Shown: positions 39,482-48,479, counted from the stretch's first letter. The stretch is 50,219 nucleotides of DNA from an uncultured Fibrobacter sp. (GCA_946414025.1 CAMKMX010000021.1:1-50219); one strand, 5' to 3'. The notes: generated by a model from the letters alone, not told the origin. Numbers and translations are program-made.

Positions 39482-41419
39482 TTACTTGATGACAATCCGC
39501 TTCGTTGCAGAAAGTCCGGCACCCTTGGCCCGCACCAGGTACGACCCGCGGGCCATACCCGAAAGGCTGAACTGATGAGTCCCGGCGGAGAGGGCTCCCT
39601 TGTAGAGGTTGGCCACGCGGTTCCCCTGCAGGTCGAACACATCCAGCGAAACGTTTCCGGAACGTGCCGTCGTGAAGGAGAGACTGTTGCCCTGGAGCGT
39701 CAGGGACGTCCCGTGAGGCAGGGTTGTTCCGATAGCCTCGGTATTAGACGAACCGTCGTTTGTATTTGTCGGGTTGTTGTTCGAGTTGCTATTCGAATTG
39801 GCATTTGAACTTGTCGGGTTGACATTCGTGCTGGTCGAGCTGCCGGCATTAGTTGAATTGCTGCTAGAACTCGTAGTAATGTTAGAAGCCGAAGATATTG
39901 GACTGCTAGAGCTGGAGAACATCGTGTTTTTAGAACTGGAAGAACCGGCGATGTTGGAATTCGACGAGAGTTCTATTGCATTTGCCCAGCCGGGCATTTC
40001 GTCAAGGGTAATAATCCGTTCATCTTCCATGTTTTTCTTCCAGACATCATTGGAAGTCTGTGCTATATAGTTTTTTTCCCCCCATGAACCGTACCAGGGC
40101 ATCCACCAGCTCCAAACGGCTTGGTCCATATGCATATTGTCCACATCGGGAATGGGGCCGTTTTCGGACAGTGCGTAAATTTTGGAGGTTCCCCATGTTT
40201 TCTTGAATCCGTCAAAGGCAAAAGAGATACTTGAATGATCATTGGCGCTGTTATACACATCAACGGCAATGACATCGTAGTAATCTGCTCCAGGATTCCA
40301 GGAATTGTCAAGGGATGCTTCAGGATTGAAAACCCACACCAGATTTTTGACGCCCTTCACTTTGACCATACGGTCGTAAATTAGACGGTATAGGGCCGCA
40401 AACTGGGCACCCGAAGTGTTGCTGCTCCACCAGAACCAGTCTCCACCGGCTTCGTGGAGTGGCCTGAAAATTGCAGCCACGTTGGCATTTTGAAGTTCAA
40501 GGAAGTAGTCGGCGACAACATCTATGTCGGCTATGATTCCCTTGTAAGCGGCAGAGTTTTCATCCCAATTGGTAGTTCCGGAGACAAAAGCTTGCGATAC
40601 ACGGAACGACGTCCAGGGGTTACCCTTTTCCTGCGATGCGTAAAAGCCATCATCCTGATTAAGAGGATCCTTCCAATGCCAAGTGAAAGCAGGAATTCCT
40701 CCCTGATTCCACAAGTCCTTGGCCAAGAAAATAGCCTTGTCTGTATATGTTTTTCTCCAGTCCGTGTTTCCATCGGGGCCTGTGACAAATATGAAATCAA
40801 AACCTACCAAAACAGGATACTTTCCGCTGCGAGTGTAAACGCTTGCCACGTCCTCGTGGTTCTTGATACCGTTTCCGCTATTGATAGTGAAGTGATCCAT
40901 GTTTCCTGTCATGACACCGGAAATGGTCTTTGTACCGAAATTGTTCACTAGAAAGTTGTAAAGCTTGACCGCTTCTGCCGTGGCGTTTTCCGTAACCAGC
41001 GTCGAGGATATGCTGAAAGGCGCTGATTCGTATGGGGTAATCTCGATATAGTCCACCTTGATCCAACCCCAACTGGCGGTGATGGCCACCGTGTTTGCTC
41101 CGGCATTCAGGGTAACGCTGGTGGAGATGTCCACATAATCGTTCCCTTCGTTTACGTGGAATGTCCCTGCCGAAGCCCCGTTGACTTCGATATTGTTGTC
41201 CTTAGCGCCATAGGAACCCGCACAGTGGACGACCAAGGTGTATTTCCCTGCTGCATCCACGGAGACGTTGCTAAACGTGATGGAACCTTGGTTCAGGTCC
41301 ACATAGGTTCCCCTTGCGGTGGCGTCGCCCCCTATGGTTGCCGATTCGGCTTCGTACTTGGCCGCACCCGCGGCTGTTACAAGGGCAAGTCCGAAGGTCA
41401 TTAATGTCTTGATGTTCAT
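39482..41419 (-). CDS. Secreted GH26 endo-beta-1,4-mannanase with CBM and T9SS-like tail
   Basis: This 645-residue enzyme cuts beta-mannan outside the cell. Domains in order: signal peptide (1-19), a CBM35/CBM6-like beta-sandwich (about 20-130, KYEAESATIGG ... WGWIKVDYIEI), a GH26 catalytic domain (about 140-480) with the acid/base E323 in RPLHEAGGDWFWW and the nucleophile E419 in ALSENG, a Ser/Asn/Thr linker (485-562), and a C-terminal sorting-like domain (DVFDLQGNRVANLYKGALSAG ... GSYLVRAKG). AAGGAAAGGA sets the start at 41419. It lies 41 bp after the GH5-like gene in the same direction. Confidence 0.88.
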   Translation of the reverse strand: MNIKTLMTFGLALVTAAGAAKYEAESATIGGDATARGTYVDLNQGSITFSNVSVDAAGKYTLVVHCAGSYGAKDNNIEVNGASAGTFHVNEGNDYVDISTSVTLNAGANTVAITASWGWIKVDYIEITPYESAPFSISSTLVTENATAEAVKLYNFLVNNFGTKTISGVMTGNMDHFTINSGNGIKNHEDVASVYTRSGKYPVLVGFDFIFVTGPDGNTDWRKTYTDKAIFLAKDLWNQGGIPAFTWHWKDPLNQDDGFYASQEKGNPWTSFRVSQAFVSGTTNWDENSAAYKGIIADIDVVADYFLELQNANVAAIFRPLHEAGGDWFWWSSNTSGAQFAALYRLIYDRMVKVKGVKNLVWVFNPEASLDNSWNPGADYYDVIAVDVYNSANDHSSISFAFDGFKKTWGTSKIYALSENGPIPDVDNMHMDQAVWSWWMPWYGSWGEKNYIAQTSNDVWKKNMEDERIITLDEMPGWANAIELSSNSNIAGSSSSKNTMFSSSSSPISSASNITTSSSSNSTNAGSSTSTNVNPTSSNANSNSNSNNNPTNTNDGSSNTEAIGTTLPHGTSLTLQGNSLSFTTARSGNVSLDVFDLQGNRVANLYKGALSAGTHQFSLSGMARGSYLVRAKGAGLSATKRIVIK

Positions 41420-41460
41420 AAAAGGGTCCTTTCCTTGGGAAACCGTTACTTTCAATAAAG

Positions 41461-43173
41461 TTATTTCTTATAGTCGGGGTTGTTGAACACCACCTTGATT
41501 TCGGGAATCATTTCCTCGGTATTTCCAAAACTACGGCTGAAAGCGTCGTACTTGTCGGCGTTGAAATCGAACAGTATCTGGTCGCCAGCCTTGAAGTTGT
41601 CGTAAAGGATGGTCCCCGTATAGCCCTTGGCGTAGTTGGCGACGATGATGCTCTTGGTGACATTACGGTCCGCAAAACTGGATATGTCAAAGGAACAGGT
41701 CTCCTTTTTTCCTGCTGCTACTTTGCAGGAACCGGTCGTTTCGGTCCAGGTCCATGCATCGGTAAATTTGAAGATGAGATAAAGGTCGGCTTCATTCGCA
41801 GCATTGTTCTTGGCTTCGAAAGTCAGGGTGCTTGCACCGCTCAGGTCAAAGTCCTTCTGGTATTCAATCTGGGCGTTGTCTGCACCATAGGTCACGGCCA
41901 TCATGCCGTCGCCGCTGGAGGCATCGATGGAAATATCCTTGATTTTGATGGATGCTTCTTCCTTTGCCGCAAGGGCTTTCATGGCTTCGAGGGCGGGTTC
42001 GATGGTGTAGGTGTAGCCACCAAACTGGGATTCCGTCTTGTCGCCGATGTACTGCCAGGCAAGTGCTCCGGCGTAGCCACCGTCAAAGGCCTTGCGGTAG
42101 CATTCCTCGGTAGAAATCTCTGTCTTTGCGGCCATGCTGGAAGTATAGGTGTCGCCCTTCCAGCCACTGGCCGGGAATTCGCCGATAATCATGGGCTTGT
42201 TGTCGTAGCCGTAGGTGGTGGCCATCTGGGCGGCCGTGTTCACGAAGGGGGAAACGGCGTCATCCTGGTAGTAGGGGTAGTAGTGGGTCTGGAAAAAGTC
42301 CAAAGTTCCGTTGGCCTCGCCACCGGCTTTTACCAGTTCTGCGTCGTTCCACCAACTCTGGTACTTGATGTTTACGCTACCGGTAGAGACCAGGAACCCC
42401 TTGTCGATGTTGTGGATGGCTGCGGCTACCTTGTTGGTGAACTTCTGAAGCTTTTCCTTGGTCATGCTTTCTGCGGTCCAGCCGATGGGCTTCGCGGTCA
42501 TGCCCTCGGGTTCGTTGAACACTTCCCAAGTCATGAGGGCCTTGTGGAATCCGATGGCCTTGACTACGGGTTCCAACACGTTGGTGATAAAGGCGGCCGT
42601 TCCGTCGTCTTCAAAGAGTTTCTTGTTGGCGTCGATATCTACCTTTTCGTTGTAGATGCCCCATTGGTTCGGTTCCATCAGGTTGTGGCTGAACAGGCAC
42701 ATGGAAACCATCACGCCGTATTCCTCGGCGATATCCAAGGCTTTTTTCATGTTGGCGATGGTGTTTTCCTTGGGTCCGGTGACCAGGTGGGTGGTGGGGT
42801 CGATTGTGGGACTCTGACTCATGTTGTTGAAGAGCCACCAGCGGATGGCGTTGCCTCCAGCGGCACGGGTTCCTTCTACCGCCTTGCGCCAGGCGTTTTC
42901 GTTAAGCGGGGCGTCGCCCACGTCAGAGTTGTAGTCGCTCCAGGCCAGGTTGGTGCCCGAGAAGAAAATTTTCTTGCCGTTGTACAGAATGTCGGTGCCG
43001 CTGACGGTCAGCATGGGTGCTGCCGATGTGCTAGAATTGTTGCTAGAAGAACTGGTGCTGTTTTCGTCATCAGTAGCGTCCGTTCCGCTAGAGGAATCGT
43101 CACCGCAGGCCGCGAGAAGGCTACAGGCGAATACGACTGAAGTACAGAAAGTAAACGCTTTCTTGAAATTCAT
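41461..43173 (-). CDS. Lipoprotein glycoside hydrolase, clan GH-A (GH5-like)
   Basis: This 570-residue surface lipoprotein has a signal peptide with lipobox LAAC (Cys23) and a Ser/Asp/Asn linker (24-52). A TIM-barrel hydrolase follows (about 55-405), with acid/base E221 in WEVFNEPEG and nucleophile E332 in MIIGEFPASGW. The C-terminal domain (about 410-570, FDLSGASTLTFEAKNN) resembles CBM11-type modules. A mannanase role is suggested by the adjacent GH26 gene; cellulase activity is the main alternative. AAGGAG lies 6 nt before ATG 43173. Confidence 0.82.
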   Translation of the reverse strand: MNFKKAFTFCTSVVFACSLLAACGDDSSSGTDATDDENSTSSSSNNSSTSAAPMLTVSGTDILYNGKKIFFSGTNLAWSDYNSDVGDAPLNENAWRKAVEGTRAAGGNAIRWWLFNNMSQSPTIDPTTHLVTGPKENTIANMKKALDIAEEYGVMVSMCLFSHNLMEPNQWGIYNEKVDIDANKKLFEDDGTAAFITNVLEPVVKAIGFHKALMTWEVFNEPEGMTAKPIGWTAESMTKEKLQKFTNKVAAAIHNIDKGFLVSTGSVNIKYQSWWNDAELVKAGGEANGTLDFFQTHYYPYYQDDAVSPFVNTAAQMATTYGYDNKPMIIGEFPASGWKGDTYTSSMAAKTEISTEECYRKAFDGGYAGALAWQYIGDKTESQFGGYTYTIEPALEAMKALAAKEEASIKIKDISIDASSGDGMMAVTYGADNAQIEYQKDFDLSGASTLTFEAKNNAANEADLYLIFKFTDAWTWTETTGSCKVAAGKKETCSFDISSFADRNVTKSIIVANYAKGYTGTILYDNFKAGDQILFDFNADKYDAFSRSFGNTEEMIPEIKVVFNNPDYKK

Positions 43174-43241
43174 AAAAAACTCCTTTTTCCCCAAAATAAG
43201 AAATTATGGGCGGAAACGAAGAAAATTAAGATATAAGTATC

Positions 43242-44246
43242 TTATTTCTTTTGGAACTTGGCCCCGAATGTAAATTTTCGTGAATCTTCGGGAGGGATTT
43301 CTATCAGCCCGCGGTGGTGGTTCAGGGCGTCGGGCTCCGATGTCATGGGCTCGATGGCGATGCTTGCCCGGGTAGGGGGTGTGTAAACCTGGATGGCGTT
43401 GTACTGCTCTTGACCGGCCTGTTGCCAAATGTCCAATTTGCCTGCGCTCCCTTCCAAAAACACGTGGGCCTGGGTTTGGGATTGTGCCGTCGCACTTGAA
43501 AAATCGCTCCCCAGGCAGAAACAGTCGTTGATGAACTCGTCACCGATGGCACGGCCGCCCACGAAGCGGGTGTCGTCCTTGAAGTTCCCGGTGGGAAGGT
43601 CCGCCTGGTCTAAGAGGGCAAGCTTGCTTTCGGGTAGGGTCATCTTCAGGCTATCTACCTTTTCGCCCAGGCTGTAGTAGGGGTGCCAGCCTTCGGAATA
43701 GGGCATGAGGGCCTTTCCGGTGTTTTGCACAGTGGCTTCTACGGTGTAGGATTCTCCTGTAAAAGCTACTTTGTTTGTAGCTTTGAAAGGGAAAGGGAAT
43801 CCGGCGAAGGCGCCCGGCCAGTCGCAAGTGAAAACGGCGGTGCAACTTTCGGAGTCGCTCTCGAAGCTTTTGAATTTCCATTCCTTGTTCTGCAAGAAAC
43901 CGTGGAGGGCGTGGGGCGCCCAACTCACGTTGTTTATAAGGGCGTAGGTGTTGCCATTCCAGGTGAACTTGGCGTAGGCGGTTCTTCCCGGGAAGGGGGC
44001 GAGCCTGCAGCCTGCATTGGTGTCGGGTCCTATCTTGTAGATGTCGTCGCCGACCCGGTAACCGAAAAGCAGGTCCAGTTTGTCGGAATCGTTGATGGAT
44101 GCATCATTTTGTGCAGCGGGGACGCGCCAGGCGTTAAGGCCTCCGCCGTAACCGCTCAGAATTTCCAGTTCGGCACCGTCATCGCGCTGTAAAACGTAAC
44201 ATTGGATTGTGCCGAGAGGGCGAGAAATCAGTTTGAAGTTGCTCAT
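43242..44246 (-). CDS. Aldose 1-epimerase family protein
   Basis: This 334-residue cytoplasmic protein has the galactose mutarotase fold: APHALHGFL and GWHPYY provide the two active-site His, and SIAIEPMTSEPDALNH the Glu. It would equilibrate sugar anomers such as mannose or galactose released from mannans. It lies upstream of the two hydrolases, 68 bp before the GH5-like gene, and may be co-transcribed. TACTTT lies 6 nt before the ATG. It is divergent from the MBL hydrolase. Confidence 0.87.
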   Translation of the reverse strand: MSNFKLISRPLGTIQCYVLQRDDGAELEILSGYGGGLNAWRVPAAQNDASINDSDKLDLLFGYRVGDDIYKIGPDTNAGCRLAPFPGRTAYAKFTWNGNTYALINNVSWAPHALHGFLQNKEWKFKSFESDSESCTAVFTCDWPGAFAGFPFPFKATNKVAFTGESYTVEATVQNTGKALMPYSEGWHPYYSLGEKVDSLKMTLPESKLALLDQADLPTGNFKDDTRFVGGRAIGDEFINDCFCLGSDFSSATAQSQTQAHVFLEGSAGKLDIWQQAGQEQYNAIQVYTPPTRASIAIEPMTSEPDALNHHRGLIEIPPEDSRKFTFGAKFQKK

Positions 44247-44258
44247 GGTAAAAAAGTA
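44247..44258 (-). promoter_or_regulatory. TACTTT element 6 nt before the epimerase ATG
   Basis: On the minus strand TACTTT is followed by TTTACC and ATG 44246, without a Shine-Dalgarno sequence. Confidence 0.4.
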
Positions 44259-44274
44259 GTAAAACCTTTTTATC

Positions 44275-44286
44275 TACATTCTGTTT
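44275..44286 (+). promoter_or_regulatory. TACATT element 6 nt before the MBL hydrolase ATG
   Basis: TACATT at 44275-44280 is followed by CTGTTT and ATG 44287. The divergent pair of starts is only 40 bp apart. Confidence 0.4.
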
Positions 44287-44943
44287 ATGCTTCTAAAACA
44301 TTTTGTAGTGAATTCTTTTGGTGTGAACTGCTTTGTGCTGGGTGGCGATACCGGTGAAGCTATTCTCATAGACCCTAGCGTGAGTAACTCCCGGGAACGG
44401 GCTGCCCTGGCGGACTACATCGAAACGAAGGGTCTGAAGGTGCTGCATCTCTTGAATACCCACCTGCATCTGGACCATGTGCTGGGAAATGCCTTTGTGG
44501 CCCGGACTTACGGTGTGCAACCCGAAGCCCACGAAGAGGATGCCTTCTTGCTGGATTTGCAAGAGGAACAGAGTCAGATGTTCGGCTTGCCTATGAAAGA
44601 GGCGTCTCCTGCGTTGGGGAAATACCTGGCCGAAGGTGACATCGTGGAAGTGCCGGGCATTCGCCTGCAGGTGATTCACGTGGCGGGACACTCTCCCGGC
44701 GGAATCGCTTTTTACTGCGAGAATCCGGGCGAAGTGAACGGTCAGAAGGATGTTCCCCCGCTCCTGTTCCCGGGAGATATCCTGTTTGCCGGAAGCCGTG
44801 GACGGAGCGATTTGTTTGGCGGTGACGAGGACGCCTTGGTTAAAGGGATAAAGGAAAAATTGTTGGTGCTGCCCGAAGACACCATTGTGTTCCCTGGACA
44901 CGGACCAAGTACAACTATAGGCGATGAGCGCCGCTGGTATTAA
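44287..44943 (+). CDS. MBL-fold hydrolase, glyoxalase II-like
   Basis: This 218-residue protein has the metallo-beta-lactamase motif HLHLDH (residues 59-64), then HVAGHSPGG, FPGDILFAGSRGRSD and FPGHGPST with the other metal ligands. Such proteins hydrolyse thioesters such as S-lactoylglutathione or related substrates; the exact substrate is unclear. The stop codon overlaps the convergent nnrD stop by four bases. Confidence 0.87.
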   Translation: MLLKHFVVNSFGVNCFVLGGDTGEAILIDPSVSNSRERAALADYIETKGLKVLHLLNTHLHLDHVLGNAFVARTYGVQPEAHEEDAFLLDLQEEQSQMFGLPMKEASPALGKYLAEGDIVEVPGIRLQVIHVAGHSPGGIAFYCENPGEVNGQKDVPPLLFPGDILFAGSRGRSDLFGGDEDALVKGIKEKLLVLPEDTIVFPGHGPSTTIGDERRWY

Positions 44944-45884
44944 GGAACGCCGCAACTGCCGCCAGCTTGCAGAAACGCTTGTGGCAGGCATTCAATGACA
45001 TCGCTGGGGAGCATGGAGAACGCTCCCAGTTTTTGACGGGCGATGAGGCCTGCTTTCTGGTGTAGAAGCGCTCCCAGAACAGCGGCATCTGTAGGCGTGC
45101 AACCCTGGGCCAATAGTGCCACGATGATTCCGGTAAGTACATCTCCGGAGCCGCCTTTGGCCATGCCGGAATTCGCGGCAGGCACCGCGAAAATTTCTCC
45201 CTCGGGTGTGGCGACCAGAATAGGACTGTTTTTCAGCAGGATTATCTTTCCAAATACTTTCGCTTTTCCTGCCAGGAATTCGGGAAACGCAGCGGCCTCT
45301 TGCGGAAGCTCTCCGAAGAGTCTTGCGAATTCCCGCCGGTGGGGCGTCAAGATGGCGGGTGCGTCTATCTGCTTCAGGTCGCTTGCCGTGAGGGAATTCA
45401 GACCGTCGGCGTCGATGACCATGGGCACGCTGCAGCGTGTGACGAAGTTCCGGACGGCGGTCCGGGTCTCTTGCCTTTGGCCGAGCCCCGGCCCGATGGC
45501 TACCGCCTGCTGGTATTTTGTGCTTTTTAAAAGCACTGGGACATGTCGGTCTTTCAGAAAGTCGCATTCGTCGATACCGCCGATTTCGTCGGGTGAGCGC
45601 TTCGTAAAATTCGTGCCGCCGGCACGGCTGTCTTCAAGACTTACAAAAACGGGTTCGGAAAGTTTCGCCTGGAGGATGGGGATAATCCTTCTCGGGGAGG
45701 CGAGGGTTACAAGCCCCGCCCCGCTCCGGAGGGCGGCCTTGGTGCACAGGGCGGCTGCCCCCGGCATGTCCTTGGAACCGGCAATTACCAGGGCACAACC
45801 TTGCGCCCGCTTGTCGCCTTTTTCGTTTCGCGTCGGGAGCAGTTCCGAAATGGTCTTTTCCATATCCTCGATTTCGTGAATCAT
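44940..45884 (-). CDS. nnrD: ADP/ATP-dependent NAD(P)H-hydrate dehydratase
   Basis: This 314-residue ribokinase-like enzyme repairs hydrated NAD(P)H. CALVIAGSKDMPGAAALCTKAALRSGAGLVTLA, AIGPGLGQ, LTPHRREFARLFG and NSGMAKGGSGDVLTGIIVALLAQG (catalytic Asp in GSGD) are family signatures. Only the dehydratase half is present; the epimerase (NnrE) domain fused to it in many bacteria is missing. The start is uncertain; MIHEIEDMEK is the longest version. It lies 31 bp after the CBM9-like gene. Confidence 0.9.
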   Translation of the reverse strand: MIHEIEDMEKTISELLPTRNEKGDKRAQGCALVIAGSKDMPGAAALCTKAALRSGAGLVTLASPRRIIPILQAKLSEPVFVSLEDSRAGGTNFTKRSPDEIGGIDECDFLKDRHVPVLLKSTKYQQAVAIGPGLGQRQETRTAVRNFVTRCSVPMVIDADGLNSLTASDLKQIDAPAILTPHRREFARLFGELPQEAAAFPEFLAGKAKVFGKIILLKNSPILVATPEGEIFAVPAANSGMAKGGSGDVLTGIIVALLAQGCTPTDAAVLGALLHQKAGLIARQKLGAFSMLPSDVIECLPQAFLQAGGSCGVP

Positions 45885-45915
45885 TCTTCTGCCTGCAGGT
45901 TGTAGGTGTTGCGTT

Positions 45916-46467
45916 TTACAGGATTTTCTGGAAAAACTCGGGCCGGTGAAAATCTGGCTTTTCGGTATCGATGGGGAAGGCGCTCAGGTAGTGGGGAGTC
46001 TTGGCCTTGTCGGCGCACTTGTACAGGTTTCCTTCTAGGGAGATGCCTTCGAAAGTTTCCAGGCCGAAAATTTCCGGTGGAATGGTAACCGTCATTCCCC
46101 AGCAGATCAGGTTTCCGGCGACGCTGGCTAGCTGCTTGGTCCTCTTGATTTTGGTGAGGGCATCTGCGGATAGTTTTTCCCGATTTTGCCTGTCCGTGCC
46201 CCGTGCCGCCAGAACAAAGCCCCGGCTGGTCACTTCAAAGTTGAAATACTCCGCAGGGTTCTTGGGGTTCCTGAGGAAAATCTCCACGCAGGAATCTTCC
46301 CAGCTGGTGGAGTTGTCTTCTTGGACTTCGGCGCGAAAACAGTCCAGGGGCTCTTCTATCAGGAATTCTATCTGGAGAGAACCCTCTACGCAGGCGATGT
46401 TGGCCTGGACGGCGGGCAGGGTGATTCCCTGGTTTGCTTTCCAGTCAAGATTCGGTTTTAGCAGCAT
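45916..46467 (-). CDS. Carbohydrate-binding family 9-like protein
   Basis: This 183-residue protein resembles the CBM9-like beta-sandwich family: VQEDNSTSWEDSCVEIFLRNPKNPAEYFNFEVTSRGFVLAARG and WGMTVTIPPEIFGLETFEGISLEGNLYKCAD match its layout. There is no signal peptide, so it is probably cytoplasmic, which is unusual for a carbohydrate-binding fold. AAGGTGAT precedes the ATG. One copy of the 12-bp repeat GTGATTAATCAT covers its ribosome binding site and start codon, so whatever binds there could repress it. Confidence 0.7.
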   Translation of the reverse strand: MLLKPNLDWKANQGITLPAVQANIACVEGSLQIEFLIEEPLDCFRAEVQEDNSTSWEDSCVEIFLRNPKNPAEYFNFEVTSRGFVLAARGTDRQNREKLSADALTKIKRTKQLASVAGNLICWGMTVTIPPEIFGLETFEGISLEGNLYKCADKAKTPHYLSAFPIDTEKPDFHRPEFFQKIL

Positions 46468-46509
46468 GATTAATCACCTTTTTAGTGACTAAAATATATG
46501 ATTAATCAC
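46466..46509. promoter_or_regulatory. Pair of 12-bp direct repeats, candidate activator sites
   Basis: ATGATTAATCAC occurs at 46466-46477 and 46498-46509, 32 bp apart or about three helical turns. Each contains the palindrome TGATTAATCA. They lie about 86 and 118 bp upstream of the predicted sigma-54 start, a typical enhancer-binding protein distance. Confidence 0.5.
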
Positions 46510-46563
46510 TTGGTCAAATCTAGGCATTGTCGAAATTTTGTCAAAAAAGCCGAAAATCTCCTT

Positions 46564-46580
46564 TGGCACGATTCTTGCAT
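46564..46580 (+). promoter_or_regulatory. Sigma-54 promoter of spoVG
   Basis: TGGCACGATTCTTGCAT matches the sigma-54 consensus TGGCACG-N4-TTGCW without a mismatch, with GG and GC twelve bases apart. The start would be near 46590, leaving a 28-nt leader with the AAAGGAGG ribosome binding site. Confidence 0.8.
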
Positions 46581-46617
46581 TTAGCGGGCTACCGAACAAC
46601 AAACAAAAGGAGGCCTT

Positions 46618-46947
46618 ATGGCTAATACAAACGAAACGAAAAAGACAACAGAAGAAAAGGAATGTTCCTTTGATTGCCTGGCGGTAACCAAGGTGGAAGT
46701 GTTTCCTTTTAAGGAAGGTGCTGGCATGGGCCACATGAAGGGCCTTGCCCAGGTGGTGCTCAACGACCAGATGGTCATGCGTGGGCTCCGCGTGATGGAC
46801 GGCGAATACGGCCTGTTCGTGAGCTACCCCAACGACCCGTTCTACAAGGGCGACGATTACCGCAACATTTACAACCCGATTACCCGCAAGCTTCGTGAAC
46901 ATATCGAGAATTGCGTGCTGGAAAAATACCAGGCCGCGGTGGCATAG
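46618..46947 (+). CDS. spoVG: SpoVG-family RNA/DNA-binding regulator
   Basis: This 109-residue protein belongs to the SpoVG family: VTKVEVFPFKEGAGMGHMKGLAQVVLNDQMVMRGLRVMDGEYGLFVSYP and the PFYKGDDYRNIYNPITRKLREHIENCVLEKY tail are characteristic. SpoVG proteins bind nucleic acids and affect division and virulence genes in non-sporulating bacteria. The family is usually 85-100 residues; here a Lys/Thr/Glu-rich N-terminal arm of about 15 residues is added. A strong AAAGGAGG lies 7 nt before the ATG. A sigma-54 promoter drives it, and comM follows after 2 bp. Confidence 0.94.
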   Translation: MANTNETKKTTEEKECSFDCLAVTKVEVFPFKEGAGMGHMKGLAQVVLNDQMVMRGLRVMDGEYGLFVSYPNDPFYKGDDYRNIYNPITRKLREHIENCVLEKYQAAVA

Positions 46948-46949
46948 TT

Positions 46950-48479
46950 ATGTTCCGAAGGATCCGTTCTTATTGCTTGTTGGGCATCAAGGCTATTCCG
47001 GTAAGCGTGGAGGTTGATGCTGCGCTTGGATTGCCCGGTTTTACCCTGGTGGGGCTCCCGGACAATGCGGTAAGAGAGTCTAGGGAGCGTGTCGTTTCGG
47101 CGATACGTTCCGTGGACAAGGTGGTGACAGGTTTCCGGACAACCGTAAACCTGTCACCCGCGGATTTGCGTAAAGAAGGTAGCGCTCTGGATTTGCCTTT
47201 GGCCATTGGGCTCTTGACCGCTACCGACGAGTTGTCCGTTCCTAATTTGGAAAAGTGTGTTTTTGTTGGGGAGCTCTCCCTGGATGGCCTCTTGAAGGGC
47301 GTCCGGGGAGTCCTTTCCATCGCTATGGACCTGGTTCACGACAAGGATTCCATTCTGGTAATCCCTAGGGAAAACGAACAGGAGGCTTCTCTTGTGGAGG
47401 GCCTGCGTTATATCTGTGCGGACACGCTTAAGGAATGTATAGAGATTTTAGAACAAAATAATGAAGAACTTGTTTGCCGGGCGAGGGGGCTAGACCGGCA
47501 GAAGTTTTCGTCGGGACTGGATGTTCCCGACTTCAAGAACGTGGTGGGCATGGAAGGGGTCAAGCGGGCCCTGGAAGTGGCCGCCGCAGGCGGGCACAAT
47601 TTCCTTCTGGTGGGTTCGCCTGGCGCAGGGAAGACTCTTTGCGCCAGGTGTCTCCCGGGAATCTTGCCGGAAATGTGCGACGAAGAAATTCTGGAGACCA
47701 CCCGCATTCATTCTTGCGCCAGGCGCTCCGGCGACATGGAGTCGTTTCGTCCGGTGCTTTTACGCCCCTTCCGCACACCGCACCATAGCGCCTCCATGGT
47801 GGCGCTGGTGGGCGGCGGTGCGCGGCTCTTGCCCGGCGAGGCAAGCCTTGCCCACAACGGCGTGCTGTTTCTGGACGAACTTCCGGAGTTCAACCGCAGC
47901 GTGCTGGAGGCTCTGCGGGAGCCTATGGAAGACGGGGAGATTTCGGTGAGCCGAGCCAGCGGGACGGTGGTGTGGCCTGCACGTTTTATGATGGGGGCTG
48001 CCATGAACCCTTGCCCCTGCGGGTATTCTATGGACCCGAAGAAGGTCTGTACCTGCCTGCCCGACGCCCGCAAGCGCTACCAGGAAAAAATATCTGGCCC
48101 GCTGCTGGACCGTATCGACCTCCAGGTGAGCGTCCCGCCGGTAGAAACGTCCCAGTTTGCCTGCGGGTCAGGTGCCGAAACGTCGGCGGAAATACGCCAG
48201 CGGGTGTGTGCCGCCCGGGAAATTCAACGCAGGCGTTTTGCCGGACTTTCGTTCCGTTGCAATGCCGCCATGAATTCCGAAGCGGCAAGACGTTTTGCCC
48301 AGATGGAGGGGGCGACCGAAAAGTTCGCCGTCGCCTCTGCGGACAAGATGAACCTGAGCGCTCGGGGGTATTACCGCCTGCTGAAGGTGGCCCGCACCAT
48401 TGCGGACCTGCGCCATTCGGAGCCCGTAGAAATTCCGGACTTGGCCGAAGCGTTACGGTACCGAGCATTTAGGGGATGA
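46950..48479 (+). CDS. comM: ComM/YifB-family Mg-chelatase-like AAA helicase
   Basis: This 509-residue protein is ComM-like; ComM is a hexameric helicase that promotes branch migration during natural transformation. An N-terminal Lon-like domain (SVEVDAALGLPGFTLVGLPDNAVRESRERV) is followed by Walker A GSPGAGKT, Walker B LFLDELPEF, the AMNPCPCGY motif, and PLLDRIDLQVSVPPV. ATG 46950 is chosen because the family starts MFRRIRS. The gap to spoVG is two bases, so it shares the sigma-54 promoter, which could place competence-type helicase activity under the same control. Confidence 0.93.
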   Translation: MFRRIRSYCLLGIKAIPVSVEVDAALGLPGFTLVGLPDNAVRESRERVVSAIRSVDKVVTGFRTTVNLSPADLRKEGSALDLPLAIGLLTATDELSVPNLEKCVFVGELSLDGLLKGVRGVLSIAMDLVHDKDSILVIPRENEQEASLVEGLRYICADTLKECIEILEQNNEELVCRARGLDRQKFSSGLDVPDFKNVVGMEGVKRALEVAAAGGHNFLLVGSPGAGKTLCARCLPGILPEMCDEEILETTRIHSCARRSGDMESFRPVLLRPFRTPHHSASMVALVGGGARLLPGEASLAHNGVLFLDELPEFNRSVLEALREPMEDGEISVSRASGTVVWPARFMMGAAMNPCPCGYSMDPKKVCTCLPDARKRYQEKISGPLLDRIDLQVSVPPVETSQFACGSGAETSAEIRQRVCAAREIQRRRFAGLSFRCNAAMNSEAARRFAQMEGATEKFAVASADKMNLSARGYYRLLKVARTIADLRHSEPVEIPDLAEALRYRAFRG

